Position numbers and translations under genes: made by a program. From the NCBI RefSeq assembly GCF_000719095.1, contig NZ_JOEH01000020.1:62001-126000 (forward strand): a DNA stretch of 64,000 bases, read 5' to 3'. A model generated the notes under the pieces. The model ran no database searches and had not been told where the DNA came from. It was given only the letters and a program-made list of their open reading frames with translations. Position 1 is the stretch's first letter. Every line of letters begins with the position of its first letter. This stretch comes from Streptacidiphilus jeojiense. Lineage in GTDB: Bacteria; Actinomycetota; Actinomycetes; Streptomycetales; Streptomycetaceae. Below, one piece after another: positions 24,808-33,999 of the stretch.

Positions 24808-25755
24808 CTATCCCAGGTCGGTCAGCGCGGTGTTGGCCCCGCACAGCACCACGCAGACCCGCTCGCCCTGCGCCGGGGTGTAGGCCCCGGTGGTGAGTGC
24901 GGCCAGGGCGGCGGCGGTGCCGTGCTCCACGGCCACCCGGCGGCCCTGCCAGAGCGCGCGGCGGGCGGCGATGGTCTGCTCGTCGCTGACCAGGACGCTG
25001 CGGGCGCCCTCGTACTGCGCGGCGGCGACGGCCAGCGCGGTGACGCGGCGGGCGCCCAGCGAGTCCGAGGCGATGGAGTCCACCGGGCTGTCGACCGGCC
25101 GTCCGGCCGCCAGGGCGGCGTTCAGCGCGCGGCAGTTCTCCGGCTCCACCACGACGGTGCGGACGCCGTGGTGCCGGGCGGCCGTGGCGACGCCGGCGAA
25201 CAGGCCACCGCCGCCGGCCACCACCATGACCGTGTCCAGTCGGGGGTCCTGCGCCAGGATCTCGTCCAGCAGGGTGCCGGCGCCGGCCGCGATCAGCGGG
25301 TGGTCGTAGGCGTGCGAGGCGAGTGCGCCGGTCCGGGCGGTGAACTCCTCGCAGGCCTGCAGGGCCTGCGCGTACTCCAGACCGACCAGCCGCACGTCCG
25401 CGCCGTAGCCGCGCAGCCGCTCCACCTTCACCGTCGGCGCGTTCGCCGGCAGGAACACCGTCGCCGGGACGCCCTGCTGGCCCGCCGCCCAGGCGCAGGC
25501 GAGCCCGGCGTTGCCGCCCGAGGCGATGGTGATCCCGGCGTCCGGCAGGGTGCCCGCCTCGCGGTGCGCCAGCACGAAGTTCTGCGCGCCACGGGCCTTG
25601 AAGCTCCCGGTGTGCTGCATGTACTCCAGCGCGAGCGACACCTCGAACGGGCCGTCGTCGAACTCGTCCATGGCCACCACCGCGACTGGCCTGACCCGCC
25701 CGGCGATCCGGTCGGCGGCGGCCTTGACGTCGGTGTACGCGAGCTGGCTCTGCAT
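24808..25755 (-). CDS. PLP-dependent serine/threonine dehydratase-like enzyme
   Basis: This 315-residue fold-type II PLP enzyme has the Schiff-base lysine in HTGSFKARGA, the substrate loop ASGGNAGLA and the phosphate-binding glycine loop VVAGGGGLFAG. These match threonine/serine dehydratases and related racemases. Family enzymes deaminate threonine or serine to keto acids; a pathway role is not evident from the neighbours. It lacks the C-terminal ACT domain of biosynthetic IlvA and is therefore of the short catabolic type. Confidence 0.82.
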   Translation of the reverse strand: MQSQLAYTDVKAAADRIAGRVRPVAVVAMDEFDDGPFEVSLALEYMQHTGSFKARGAQNFVLAHREAGTLPDAGITIASGGNAGLACAWAAGQQGVPATVFLPANAPTVKVERLRGYGADVRLVGLEYAQALQACEEFTARTGALASHAYDHPLIAAGAGTLLDEILAQDPRLDTVMVVAGGGGLFAGVATAARHHGVRTVVVEPENCRALNAALAAGRPVDSPVDSIASDSLGARRVTALAVAAAQYEGARSVLVSDEQTIAARRALWQGRRVAVEHGTAAALAALTTGAYTPAQGERVCVVLCGANTALTDLG

Positions 25756-25862
25756 GGCATCCCCCTACGGGCGCTGACGGACGGCTGTTTTGTACCGTAG
25801 CCTGCCCCGGCCCACCGCCGCTGACCGCCCACCGCCGGCCACCGCCACCTTCTTGCCCCGGG

Positions 25863-26576
25863 TCACACCAGCTCCAGCAGCCCCGTCAGCGAGGTGATCG
25901 AGGCGACGCCGTCGCTCGCGGCCCCGTCCCGGCACATCGCCAGACCCCGGTAGCCCAGGTCGATCGCCGCCCGCACCAGCTCCGGGTCGTCGTCCACGAA
26001 CAGGCACTCGTCCGGTGCCAGCCCGAGACCCTCGCTGGCATGCCGGTACATCAGCGGGTCCGGCTTGCGGCAGCCGAGCACTGCGGAGATCGCGTACACC
26101 TCGAAGAAGTCGCCGAGGCCCAGTGCGGCGTGGAGCTCCGGCAGGTTCGGCCAGGCGTCGGAGACCACCGCCAGCCGGACCCCGCGGCCGCGCAGCTCCC
26201 GCAGCACGCCGGCGACCTCGGGAAAGGTCTCCAGAACGGTGGCCGGCGGCACCGGCCGGACCAGGGCGGCCAGCAACTCGGCGGCGGCGTCCACCCCGAG
26301 GGCGTCCAGGATGACGCGGTGGTAGTCGTCGGTGTCGGGCGTGGTCGGTGCCTGGTCCATGAAGCGGTCACCCGCCGCTATGGCGCGGGCGAACTGCTCG
26401 GGCGTGATGCCCGGAGCCCGGTCGAGCACGGTCCGCTCGAAGTCCGCTCGCGGATTCCAGCGCCCGCCCTTCGGCTGCATCAGCACCCCGCCGGAGTCCA
26501 GCAGCACGGCGCGGGGAGGGTCGCTCCGCGGAGACCGGGGGGAGGGGGAGGATGGGGATGTGGCCTGAGTGGTCAT
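25863..26576 (-). CDS. HAD-family hydrolase
   Basis: This 237-residue phosphatase-like protein has motif I LLDSGGVLMQ (the nucleophile Asp is retained, with Ser-Gly-Gly after it), motif II VVSDAWPN, motif III lysine in CRKPDP and motif IV CLFVDDDPE. Family members hydrolyse phosphate monoesters or halides. The Ser/Pro-rich first 20 residues may be dispensable. It is divergent from a GNAT gene. Confidence 0.75.
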   Translation of the reverse strand: MTTQATSPSSPSPRSPRSDPPRAVLLDSGGVLMQPKGGRWNPRADFERTVLDRAPGITPEQFARAIAAGDRFMDQAPTTPDTDDYHRVILDALGVDAAAELLAALVRPVPPATVLETFPEVAGVLRELRGRGVRLAVVSDAWPNLPELHAALGLGDFFEVYAISAVLGCRKPDPLMYRHASEGLGLAPDECLFVDDDPELVRAAIDLGYRGLAMCRDGAASDGVASITSLTGLLELV

Positions 26577-26645
26577 CGGACGAGTGTGCCGCGACGCCCG
26601 GTGTTCGTCGAGGTCGTCGCTCATGGGACTGAGGGGGAAGGGCAT

Positions 26646-27200
26646 ATGACGTCGTTGCGATTCCGGGCCGCGGTTGCCGAGGACGCCGAGGCGGTGGCGC
26701 AGCTGCACGCCGACAGCTGGCGCCGGCACTACCGCGGCGCCTACGCCGACGCGTTCCTGGACGGTGATGTGGTCGCCAACCGCCGGGCCGTGTGGTCGTC
26801 GCGCCTGGCCGCCCCGGCCGCAGCCGCGACCGTCCTGGCCGAGGACGACGCGGGGCTGCTGGGCTTCGTCCATGTCGTCTTCGACGCCGACGACGTCTGG
26901 GGCAGCCTGGTCGACAACCTGCATGTGACGAACGCTCGGCGGCGCACCGGGGTGGGCGGTGCGCTGCTGGTGCGCGCGGCCGAGGCGGCCGGCGAGCGAG
27001 CCGGTGACAGGGCCGTGTACCTGTGGGTACTGGAGCAGAACAAGGCCGCCCAGCAGTTCTACCGTGCCTACGGCGGCAGCTGCGTCGAGGCGGCGCCGGT
27101 GCCTTCCCCCGGGGGCGTGCCGGGCCGGCTGAACGGGTCTCCCAAGGCGCTGCGGATGGCCTGGTCCGACGCCTCGCTGGTGGCGCGTTCGGGCCGTTGA
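26646..27200 (+). CDS. GNAT-family acetyltransferase
   Basis: This 184-residue GNAT has conserved ADSWRRHYRGAYADAFLD, the beta-4 strand GFVHVVFDADD, and acetyl-CoA binding loop RRTGVGGALLVRAAE (RxxGxG/A). It ends with the LWVLEQNKAAQQFYRAYGG motif. These match standard N-acetyltransferases; the substrate is unknown. GGGAAGG precedes ATG 26646. Confidence 0.82.
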   Translation: MTSLRFRAAVAEDAEAVAQLHADSWRRHYRGAYADAFLDGDVVANRRAVWSSRLAAPAAAATVLAEDDAGLLGFVHVVFDADDVWGSLVDNLHVTNARRRTGVGGALLVRAAEAAGERAGDRAVYLWVLEQNKAAQQFYRAYGGSCVEAAPVPSPGGVPGRLNGSPKALRMAWSDASLVARSGR

Positions 27201-27275
27201 GCCCCCCGGTCGGTGATACTGGTCGCGCCCGCCCGGGTCCGCCCGGGCCACCGCGCCGACGGAAGGACGACCAGC

Positions 27276-27728
27276 GTGCGGCTGCTGACCAGGCCCGTAC
27301 TGGCCGCCTGCAACACCGTCTACCGGGCCACCGGCGGGGTCCTCGGCGCCTGGTGGTTCGGGCAGCCGATCCTGCTGCTGACCACGGTCGGCCGCAGGAC
27401 CGGCGAGCGCCGGGTGAGCGGGCTGGTGTTCCTGCGGGACGCGGGGCGCTATGTCGTGGTCGCCTCCGACAACGGCGCCCCGCGCAGGCCAGGCTGGTAC
27501 TACAACCTGCTGGCCGCCGGGCAGGCCGAGGTCCAGTACCGCCGCACCCGGGTCCGCGTCACCGCCCACGAGGCCGTGGGCGAGGAGCGGGCCCGGCTGT
27601 GGCCGCTGCTGCTCCGGGTCTACTCCGGCTACGACCGGCACCAGGCCAGGGCCGGCCGCCCGCTCCCGGTCATGGTGCTGACACCCGTGGTGCCGGCACG
27701 GGTGCGCGGGAGCGGGGACGGCCGCTGA
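27276..27728 (+). CDS. Deazaflavin (F420)-dependent nitroreductase-family protein (DUF385)
   Basis: This 150-residue split-barrel protein contains LLLTTVGRRTGERRV, VVASDNGAPRRPGWYYNL and the closing YSGYDRHQA, the signature of the Ddn/DUF385 family. Such proteins reduce quinones or nitro compounds using reduced F420. GTG 27276 lies 8 bases after GGAAGGA. Confidence 0.82.
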   Translation: MRLLTRPVLAACNTVYRATGGVLGAWWFGQPILLLTTVGRRTGERRVSGLVFLRDAGRYVVVASDNGAPRRPGWYYNLLAAGQAEVQYRRTRVRVTAHEAVGEERARLWPLLLRVYSGYDRHQARAGRPLPVMVLTPVVPARVRGSGDGR

Positions 27729-27740
27729 GGACCGGGCCGG

Positions 27741-29480
27741 TCAGGGCAGCAGGCCGTCCAGGAAGGTGTTGCTGTAGATCCGGCTGGGGTCGTACTTGTC
27801 GAGGATCGACAGCGCGGTGTCCCAGTTGCTGCCGGACGGCTGACCGGTGCGGTAGGCGGCCGGGACGGTGGTGCCGAGGATGGTCGGGTCGGCCCAGGCG
27901 GCGGTGCCCGAGTAGGCCCAGCCCTTGGACCACTCGGGGCGGACCGCCGCGTAGCTGCCGGTGTAGTTGGAGAGCACCCACTGCTCGGTCTCCCGGTAGA
28001 ACTGCTGGGACTGCGGGGTGCCGGGGATGGTCAGCAGGTCCATCCACACCGCGGTGTCCCAGGCCGGCTGGTCCGGCCGCGGGCGCAGCGCGCTGAGCAG
28101 CGGCTGCACCGCCCCGGAGACCCCGCAGTCGGCCGCGTTGTCCAGGCCGGTGACCCGGACCTCCCAGGGGCCGTTCATCGGGTACTGGCCCCGGTTCTGA
28201 TAGGTGGTCAGGGCGTTGTTGAGGTAGGTGTAGAACTCGCTGACCACGCGCTGGACGTCGGACCGGGCGCAGAGGATGGCGTAGCCGTTCGCGGTGACCT
28301 GCAGCGTGGTCGGCCTGACGTAGAGCTGGGAGTTCTTGGCCCAGCCCCAGATGTCCCAGGTGCCGGTGACGATCAGCCCGGAGCCGACGATGCTCATCTC
28401 CAGGTTCTCGAAGGTCGGCGTGACCGAGACGTCCCCGCCGACGATGTCGGCGATCAGGGCGGACTCCTGGGTGCTGACGGAGTCGGCGAAGGTGAACGGG
28501 AACGGGCTGTCGTTCTCCTTGGAGAACAGCGGCTTGCTGGGGGTCACCGTCCAGACCTTGAGCCAGGGCACGGTGGTGAAGGGGAACCAGATGGTCTCCA
28601 CCCGCCCGCTCTTGTTCACCAGCGACGCGAAGGAGCTGGACCCGGCCGAGGCGGGCGGGGCGAACAGGGTTCCGACGTTGGTGGTGTAGGTGGACTGGCA
28701 GCGCAGCCGGACGTTGGCGCCGACCCGCAGGGTGGCCTCGGTGACGAAGGCCCGGCCGAGGTGGACCAGGAACGCGGCGATGTCGGGGTCGCTGCGCTGG
28801 AAGGTCTTGAGGACGTAGGCGCTCTGGGTGGAGTCCCAGACCACCGCGGTGAGCGAGGTGACCAGGTTGCTGACGGAGCCGAAGGTGTGCCCGGTGGTCA
28901 GGGTCTCGCCGGTGGCCGGAACGGCGCTGCCGTGGCCGTCGATGGCCAGTACGCCGCCCAGGCTGAGGTCGCCGGGGGCCGGGGTGTGGATCAGTCCGTA
29001 GCCCGAGTTCTCCAGCGCGGTGAGCAGGTTGAGCATGGTGATGCCGGCCTGGGCGGTGACGCTGGCGGGGCTGCCGCTGTTGACGGTGACCGCGGTGAGG
29101 TGCTGGGTGGTGTCGACCAGCAGGATGTTGCCGGTGGCGCCGCTGGGCTCCAGCAGCGGGGACCAGCCGTGGCCCATGCCCTTGGCGCGGATCTTCCAGC
29201 CCTGGGCGTGGGCCCAGTTGGCGAGGGTGACCACGTCGGCGGGGGTGGCCGGCGCGCAGGTCCACTGCGGGCTGAGGACGATCTCGCCGGACCAGTTGCT
29301 CCATGCCTGCTGGTAGACGCTGATGCCGCTGGGGAACGAGGGCGGGGCCGCGGTGTCCGCCTCGGCGGGGGTGACCCTGAACGCGGGTGTCCAGGTGAGG
29401 CTGGACAGTGCGGCGGTGGCGCCGGCGGCGCCGAGAAAGGTGCGGCGGGACAGGCGGCTCGGCTGATCGGATGTACCCAT
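27741..29480 (-). CDS. Tat-exported FAD-linked oxidase, type II cholesterol oxidase-like
   Basis: This 579-residue flavoprotein of the vanillyl-alcohol-oxidase fold has a twin-arginine signal (SRRTFLGAAGATAALSSL). Its FAD-binding part shows IRAKGMGHGWSPLLEPSG, whose His may bind FAD covalently, and TPAPGDLSLGGVLAIDGHG. The C-terminal half looks like the substrate-binding domain of Brevibacterium-type cholesterol oxidases. Other sterol or alcohol oxidases remain possible. GGAGG precedes ATG 29480. No sterol-degradation genes lie nearby. Confidence 0.75.
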   Translation of the reverse strand: MGTSDQPSRLSRRTFLGAAGATAALSSLTWTPAFRVTPAEADTAAPPSFPSGISVYQQAWSNWSGEIVLSPQWTCAPATPADVVTLANWAHAQGWKIRAKGMGHGWSPLLEPSGATGNILLVDTTQHLTAVTVNSGSPASVTAQAGITMLNLLTALENSGYGLIHTPAPGDLSLGGVLAIDGHGSAVPATGETLTTGHTFGSVSNLVTSLTAVVWDSTQSAYVLKTFQRSDPDIAAFLVHLGRAFVTEATLRVGANVRLRCQSTYTTNVGTLFAPPASAGSSSFASLVNKSGRVETIWFPFTTVPWLKVWTVTPSKPLFSKENDSPFPFTFADSVSTQESALIADIVGGDVSVTPTFENLEMSIVGSGLIVTGTWDIWGWAKNSQLYVRPTTLQVTANGYAILCARSDVQRVVSEFYTYLNNALTTYQNRGQYPMNGPWEVRVTGLDNAADCGVSGAVQPLLSALRPRPDQPAWDTAVWMDLLTIPGTPQSQQFYRETEQWVLSNYTGSYAAVRPEWSKGWAYSGTAAWADPTILGTTVPAAYRTGQPSGSNWDTALSILDKYDPSRIYSNTFLDGLLP

Positions 29481-29761
29481 GACGAAACCTCCGCGGAGAG
29501 GTTGGGCATGCCCGGCGGGGCGGTGGAGGGCATGCGGAATCAGCGTGGGGGCGCTGTGCGGAGCGCTGGGGGCGCGCGGGCGCGCGTCCAGCACGGAGGC
29601 GGTGCGGGCACTCCGTGGAACCGTGGTGGTGGCGCACTGCGGGCGGCGGTCCGGTCCGGTGGTCCCGGGTACCGGTCGGACGGCCGCGGCGGGTGCGGTG
29701 GGGAGAGGATCCGTCCCTGACCGCGAGAAGTCAATGACGGTGCGTCAGATCTGATTACCCG
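29481..29761. promoter_or_regulatory. Control region upstream of the FAD-linked oxidase
   Basis: This 281-base gap contains two adjoining perfect dyads, TGACG-GTG-CGTCA (29735-29747) and TCAGATCTGA (29745-29754). On the minus strand TTGACT follows downstream of them and could be a -35 box for the oxidase. The dyads are candidate binding sites for an unidentified regulator. Confidence 0.4.
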
Positions 29762-31507
29762 TCAGTTAACTTGGAACGTCTGGGAGACGGTGGCGAAGTA
29801 GGTGGTTCCCTGGACGCTTCTGCTGCTCGGGGCGGATACCCAGAAGTCGAAGGCGCGGCCCTTCTCGATCCAGCAGAGGTCCTTCACGTCGCGGGCGCCG
29901 AAGGCGTCGTCCGAGTAGCCGTCCCAACTCCACTGCCAGAAGGCGGCCTCGTTGGTCCCGTGGAACGAGGTGGACGTGACGCTGCTGTTGCGGAAGCCGG
30001 GGTTGGTGGTGGGGCCGTCGGCGTCCTGCTGCTTGATGCTGGCCAGCACGCCCTCGGTCGGGACGGGGGTGGGGTGCACACCGATGCGGTAGGCCCGGTC
30101 GGGGGAGATGTAGAAGATCCGGCCGGAGTCGTCGGTGCTGCGCTTCCAGCCGTCCGGGACGGCGAGGGAGAAGAGGCCGGAGGGGTCCTTGCGCAGGGTG
30201 AAGCCGGCCGGAACGGCGTTGGCGGCGGTGGAGCCAGTGGATCCTTCGCTGGGCGTCGGGCGGGCGGAGGTGTGTGCGCCGGTCGCCGTGGAGGACGTGG
30301 AGGACGCGGAGGCGGACACGATGGGTGTCACCGGCGCTGCGACCCCGCTCGGCGTGCCGGTCGAGGCCAGCACCACGGTCGCCGCAGTGGCCGCGGCCAC
30401 CAGCACACCGCCGGTGGCCAGCAGCACCCCGGTGCGCCGGCGGCCGCCACGCTGCTTCCCGGGCGGATCGCCGACCACCGGCCCGGCGACGGCCCCGACC
30501 TCGACCACCGTCGTGGCGGCGCGTTCCGGTCGCCTGGCGGGCAGCCCCCGGGGCCCGGCCCCGAGGGTCGCCGCGGTCGGCGAGGCGACCAGGGCCCCGC
30601 GTTCCAGGAACAGCCGCAGCAGCCGCACCGCCTCGGCCGAGCCCAGCCGCCGGGCCGGATCGCGTTCCAGCAGTCCGGCGACCACCGGGGCCAGCGGCTC
30701 GACGCTGGCCGGCAGCAGGATCTCCTCGTACAGCACCGCGTAGAGCACGCCGGACATGGAGTCGCGACGGAACGGCGAGCGGCCCTCCAGCATCGTGCAC
30801 AGCAGCACGCCCACCGACCACAGGTCGGACTCGGGGCCGGCGGAACCGCCCTCGGTGCGCTCCGGCGCGGTGAACTCCGGCGAGCCCAGGAAGGCACCCT
30901 GCTCGGTGAGGGTGGAGCTGCCGTCGACCCGGGCTATGCCGAAGTCGGTGAGCACGATCCGCCCGGTCCCGCGCTCCAGCAGGACGTTGTCGGGTTTGAC
31001 GTCCCGGTGCAGCACGCCCTTGGCGTGGACGGCCTCCAGTGCGGAGAGCACGGCGAGGCCGATCCTGGCCGCCTCGCGCGGCGGCACCGGACCCTCGGCG
31101 GCGAGCCGGGCGCCCAGCGAGTCGCCGTCGACCAGCTCCATCACGATGCACGGCTCGCCGTCCTGCTCCACCACGTCGTGGATACCGACCACCGAGGGGT
31201 GGCGTAGCTGGGCCACGGCGCGGGCCTCGCGCAGCGTGCGGGCCCGCTGCTGCTCGCGCTCCTCCGGGGAGTGGTCGGTGCGCAGGTGCACCTCCTTGAC
31301 CGCGACCTGACGGTCCAGCACATCGTCCAGGGCCCGCCACACCGTGCCCATGCCGCCGCGGCCGAGCCGGGACAGCAGCCGGTAGCGGCCGGCCACCAGC
31401 CGGCCCTCGCCGACCTGCCCGCCGGTGTGCCCGCCCGCGTGTCCGTCCGCCTGCCCGCCGGTGTGCCCGCCGGTGTGTGCGTCCGACGCCCCGTCCGTAC
31501 TCCCCAT
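29762..31507 (-). CDS. Receptor-type Ser/Thr protein kinase
   Basis: The 581-residue protein has a cytoplasmic kinase domain (about 42-300): glycine loop [12 protein letters not shown] lysine K71, catalytic HRDVKPDN (167-174) and D188-F-G. One membrane helix, [20 protein letters not shown], follows. After a Ser/Thr-rich tether comes an extracellular domain ([19 protein letters not shown] onwards) seen in other actinobacterial kinases. The first 35 residues contain HTGG-type repeats. ATG 31507 is chosen, but ATG 31516 and 31519 are equally open and none has a ribosome site. It lies 43 bases after the ROK gene and may be co-transcribed. Confidence 0.85.
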   Translation of the reverse strand: MGSTDGASDAHTGGHTGGQADGHAGGHTGGQVGEGRLVAGRYRLLSRLGRGGMGTVWRALDDVLDRQVAVKEVHLRTDHSPEEREQQRARTLREARAVAQLRHPSVVGIHDVVEQDGEPCIVMELVDGDSLGARLAAEGPVPPREAARIGLAVLSALEAVHAKGVLHRDVKPDNVLLERGTGRIVLTDFGIARVDGSSTLTEQGAFLGSPEFTAPERTEGGSAGPESDLWSVGVLLCTMLEGRSPFRRDSMSGVLYAVLYEEILLPASVEPLAPVVAGLLERDPARRLGSAEAVRLLRLFLERGALVASPTAATLGAGPRGLPARRPERAATTVVEVGAVAGPVVGDPPGKQRGGRRRTGVLLATGGVLVAAATAATVVLASTGTPSGVAAPVTPIVSASASSTSSTATGAHTSARPTPSEGSTGSTAANAVPAGFTLRKDPSGLFSLAVPDGWKRSTDDSGRIFYISPDRAYRIGVHPTPVPTEGVLASIKQQDADGPTTNPGFRNSSVTSTSFHGTNEAAFWQWSWDGYSDDAFGARDVKDLCWIEKGRAFDFWVSAPSSRSVQGTTYFATVSQTFQVN

Positions 31508-31550
31508 GGCGGACATCATCGCGCATCGGTGGTGCGGCAACCGCCTCCGG

Positions 31551-32729
31551 TCAGCCGTCGCCGAGCAGCCGGGCCAGGCCGGTGGGGGAGAGCAGATGGC
31601 GCAGGGCCAGCCGGCCGGCGCCCTCGACCCCGGCGCGTCCGGCCAGCAGCGAGGTCTCGATGGCCAGGCTGCGGGTGGCCAGCGGCAGCGCCCGCCGGTA
31701 GACCACGCCGCGGATCTCGGCGAGCAGGTCCTCGTGCAGCTCGGCCAGGCTGCCGCCGAGGACGATCAGGTCGGGGTTGTGGAAGCTCACCGCGGTGGCC
31801 AGCACCTCGCCCAGCCGCTGTCCGGCCAGCCGGACCTGACGCCGGGCCAGGGCGTTGCCCTCGCTGCTGAGCCGGACCACGTCACGGGTGGTGAGCACGT
31901 CGCAGCCGGCTTCGCGCAGCGCGGCGACCAGCGCGCCGCCGGAGGCCACCGCCTCGATGCAGCCGGTGTTGCCGCAGTGGCAGGGCACGTCCTCGTGGCC
32001 GGGGACCCGGACGTGGCCGATGTCGCCGGCGGCCCCGGACGCGCCGCGGTGCAACTCGCCGCCGGAGACGATGCCGCAGCCGATGCCGGTGCCGACCTTG
32101 ACGTAGAGCAGGTGCCGGACCGCCTCGCGGTGCGCGTACTCGCCGAGCGCCATCAGATTGACGTCGTTGTCCACCAGCACCGGCGCGTCGTAGCCGTCGG
32201 CGAAGAAGGAGGGGATGGGATAGCCGTCCCAGCCCGGCATGATCGGCGGCCGGACCGGGGTGCCGGTGGCGAAGTCGACCGGTCCCGGTACGCCCAGGCT
32301 GATCGCCCGGACATCGGAGGTCTTCCGGCCGCACTGCTCCAGCAGGGCCCGCAGCAGGGTGTCGACCCGGGTCAGGATCGGCACCGGGCCCTCGCCGATG
32401 CCGATGCTGGCGGCGGTCTCGGCCAGCGGGGCGCCGCCGAGGTCGGTGAGCAGCACCCGGCAGTGGGTGGCGCCCAGGTCGACCGCGACGACCGCGCCGG
32501 TCAGCGGGTTGAGCCGGAGCGTCAGCGGGGGGCGGCCGCGGGCCGCGCCCGCCGGCTCGCCGTCCAGCAGCAGCCCGGCCCCGATCAGGGTGTCCACCCG
32601 CTGCGACACCGTGGCCCTGGACATGCCGGTGGCGGTGGCCAGGGCGCTCCTGGTCCCGGCGGCGCCGGAGGCGACCAGCCGGGCCACCTCGCTCAGCACC
32701 GCGTACTGCCGTGCGTCGATCGTGCTCAT
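31551..32729 (-). CDS. ROK-family transcriptional regulator
   Basis: This 392-residue protein has an N-terminal winged helix (SRATVSQRVDTLIGAGLL) and a sugar-kinase-like ROK domain. The ROK part has the phosphate loop VAVDLGATHCRVLLTDLGG, the DNDVNLMALGE segment, and the zinc-binding cluster CHCGNTGCIE. ROK repressors such as NagC and XylR bind sugars or sugar phosphates. It is divergent from a sugar dehydrogenase operon, and the dyad at 32762-32786 overlaps its own promoter, so I infer it controls both. Confidence 0.88.
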   Translation of the reverse strand: MSTIDARQYAVLSEVARLVASGAAGTRSALATATGMSRATVSQRVDTLIGAGLLLDGEPAGAARGRPPLTLRLNPLTGAVVAVDLGATHCRVLLTDLGGAPLAETAASIGIGEGPVPILTRVDTLLRALLEQCGRKTSDVRAISLGVPGPVDFATGTPVRPPIMPGWDGYPIPSFFADGYDAPVLVDNDVNLMALGEYAHREAVRHLLYVKVGTGIGCGIVSGGELHRGASGAAGDIGHVRVPGHEDVPCHCGNTGCIEAVASGGALVAALREAGCDVLTTRDVVRLSSEGNALARRQVRLAGQRLGEVLATAVSFHNPDLIVLGGSLAELHEDLLAEIRGVVYRRALPLATRSLAIETSLLAGRAGVEGAGRLALRHLLSPTGLARLLGDG

Positions 32730-32761
32730 CCGTCCCACCCGCACCGCATGCTCGGCCCGAT

Positions 32762-32823
32762 ATTTATGCCAGAAGTTAGCGTAAATCACGTCATTGTCAA
32801 GCGGATACCAGCGGGATTACGGT
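32762..32823. promoter_or_regulatory. Divergent promoters and operator between ROK regulator and sugar operon
   Basis: The dyad ATTTATGC-N9-GCGTAAAT (32762-32786, one mismatch) lies on the leftward promoter: minus-strand TTGACA (32800-32795) and TAACTT with a 16-base spacer. The rightward promoter is TTGTCA (32794-32799) and TACGGT (32818-32823) with 18 bases between. The two -35 boxes overlap, so one bound regulator could shut both. Confidence 0.6.
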
Positions 32824-32853
32824 TCTGACGTATCGGAAAGGAGCCGCGCTGTG

Positions 32854-33999
32854 ATGCACGGTCAACTCCGGGTCGCCATCGCCGGAGCAGGCATGGTCGC
32901 CCGGGTCCACGCGGACGCCGTCCGACGGGCGGGGGCCCGACTGGTCGGGGTCTCCGCCTCCACCCCGGAACGCGGCAAGGCCGCCGCCGCCGAACTGGGC
33001 GCCGAGCGCGCCTATGACACCTCCGAGGACCTGGTCGTCAGCGACGAGGTCGACATCGTGCACATCTGCACGCCCAACGGACTGCACCACCCGCTGGCCG
33101 AACTCGCCCTGCGGGCCGGCAAGCACGTGGTCTGCGAGAAGCCGCTGGCCACCTCGGCGGCGCAGGCCGCCGAACTGACCCGGCTCGCCGCCGAGCAGCG
33201 CGTGGTGGCGGCGGTGCCGTTCGTCTACCGCTACCACCCGATGGCCGCCGAGGCCAGGGCCCGGGTGCGGTCCGGGGCGCTGGGCGCGGTGCACCTGCTG
33301 CACGGCCACTACCTCCAGGACTGGCTGGCCGACCCGGCCGACAGCAACTGGCGGGTCGACCCGGTCGTCGGAGGACCCTCCAGGGCCTTCGCCGACATCG
33401 GCTCGCACTGGTGCGACCTGGCCGAGTGGATCACCGGGCACCGCATCACCGAACTGGTCGCCTCCACCGCGACCGTCCACGGCGAGCGCAGCGCCGCCAT
33501 GAGCGGCACCTTCAGCGCGCCGGCCGCCGGCGGCGCGGGGGACCGGCAGGCCGTCACCACCGAGGCTGTGACTACCGAGGACGCCGCCCACCTGCTGTTC
33601 CGCACCGACCGGGGCGCCACCGGCTCGCTGCTGGTCTCCCAGGTCTCGCCGGGCCGCAAGAACCGGCTCTGGCTGGAGGTCGACGCGGCCGACGCCAGCG
33701 TCACCTTCGACCAGGAGAACCCGGAGACGCTGCTGCTCGGCCGCCGCGCGAGCACCGAGGTGCTCAGCCGCGACGCGGCCCTGCTGGCCCCGGACGCGGC
33801 CCGGCTGTCCACCGTGCCGCCCGGGCACCCGCTCGGCTACCAGGACTGCTTCGCCGCCTTCGTCCGCGACGTGCACGACGCGGTCCGCGGCGGCGAGGTC
33901 CGCCACCCCGGCTTCGCGGACGCCGCCCGCACCGCGGCGCTCACCGACGCCGTCCTCGACTCCGCCCACACCCGCTCCTGGACCGAGGTACCCGCATGA
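32854..33999 (+). CDS. Gfo/Idh/MocA-family oxidoreductase (first of two)
   Basis: This 381-residue NAD(P)-dependent sugar dehydrogenase has the Rossmann start VAIAGAGMVARVHADAV and the catalytic-site EKP motif in HVVCEKPLATS. Later come the GGPSRAFADIGSHWCDLAEW segment with its conserved D and H. Family members oxidise or reduce a sugar hydroxyl, often at C3. AAGGAG lies 10 bases before ATG 32854 (7 before GTG 32851, an alternative). Its stop overlaps the next start (ATGA). Confidence 0.87.
   Translation: MHGQLRVAIAGAGMVARVHADAVRRAGARLVGVSASTPERGKAAAAELGAERAYDTSEDLVVSDEVDIVHICTPNGLHHPLAELALRAGKHVVCEKPLATSAAQAAELTRLAAEQRVVAAVPFVYRYHPMAAEARARVRSGALGAVHLLHGHYLQDWLADPADSNWRVDPVVGGPSRAFADIGSHWCDLAEWITGHRITELVASTATVHGERSAAMSGTFSAPAAGGAGDRQAVTTEAVTTEDAAHLLFRTDRGATGSLLVSQVSPGRKNRLWLEVDAADASVTFDQENPETLLLGRRASTEVLSRDAALLAPDAARLSTVPPGHPLGYQDCFAAFVRDVHDAVRGGEVRHPGFADAARTAALTDAVLDSAHTRSWTEVPA

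Noticed and set aside
28761..29720. Open frame opposite the FAD-linked oxidase
   Set aside because: Glycine/valine-rich shadow; the minus strand carries a Tat signal and flavin motifs.
30756..31310. Open frame on the plus strand within the Ser/Thr kinase
   Set aside because: Serine/arginine-rich shadow; the minus strand has all kinase motifs.
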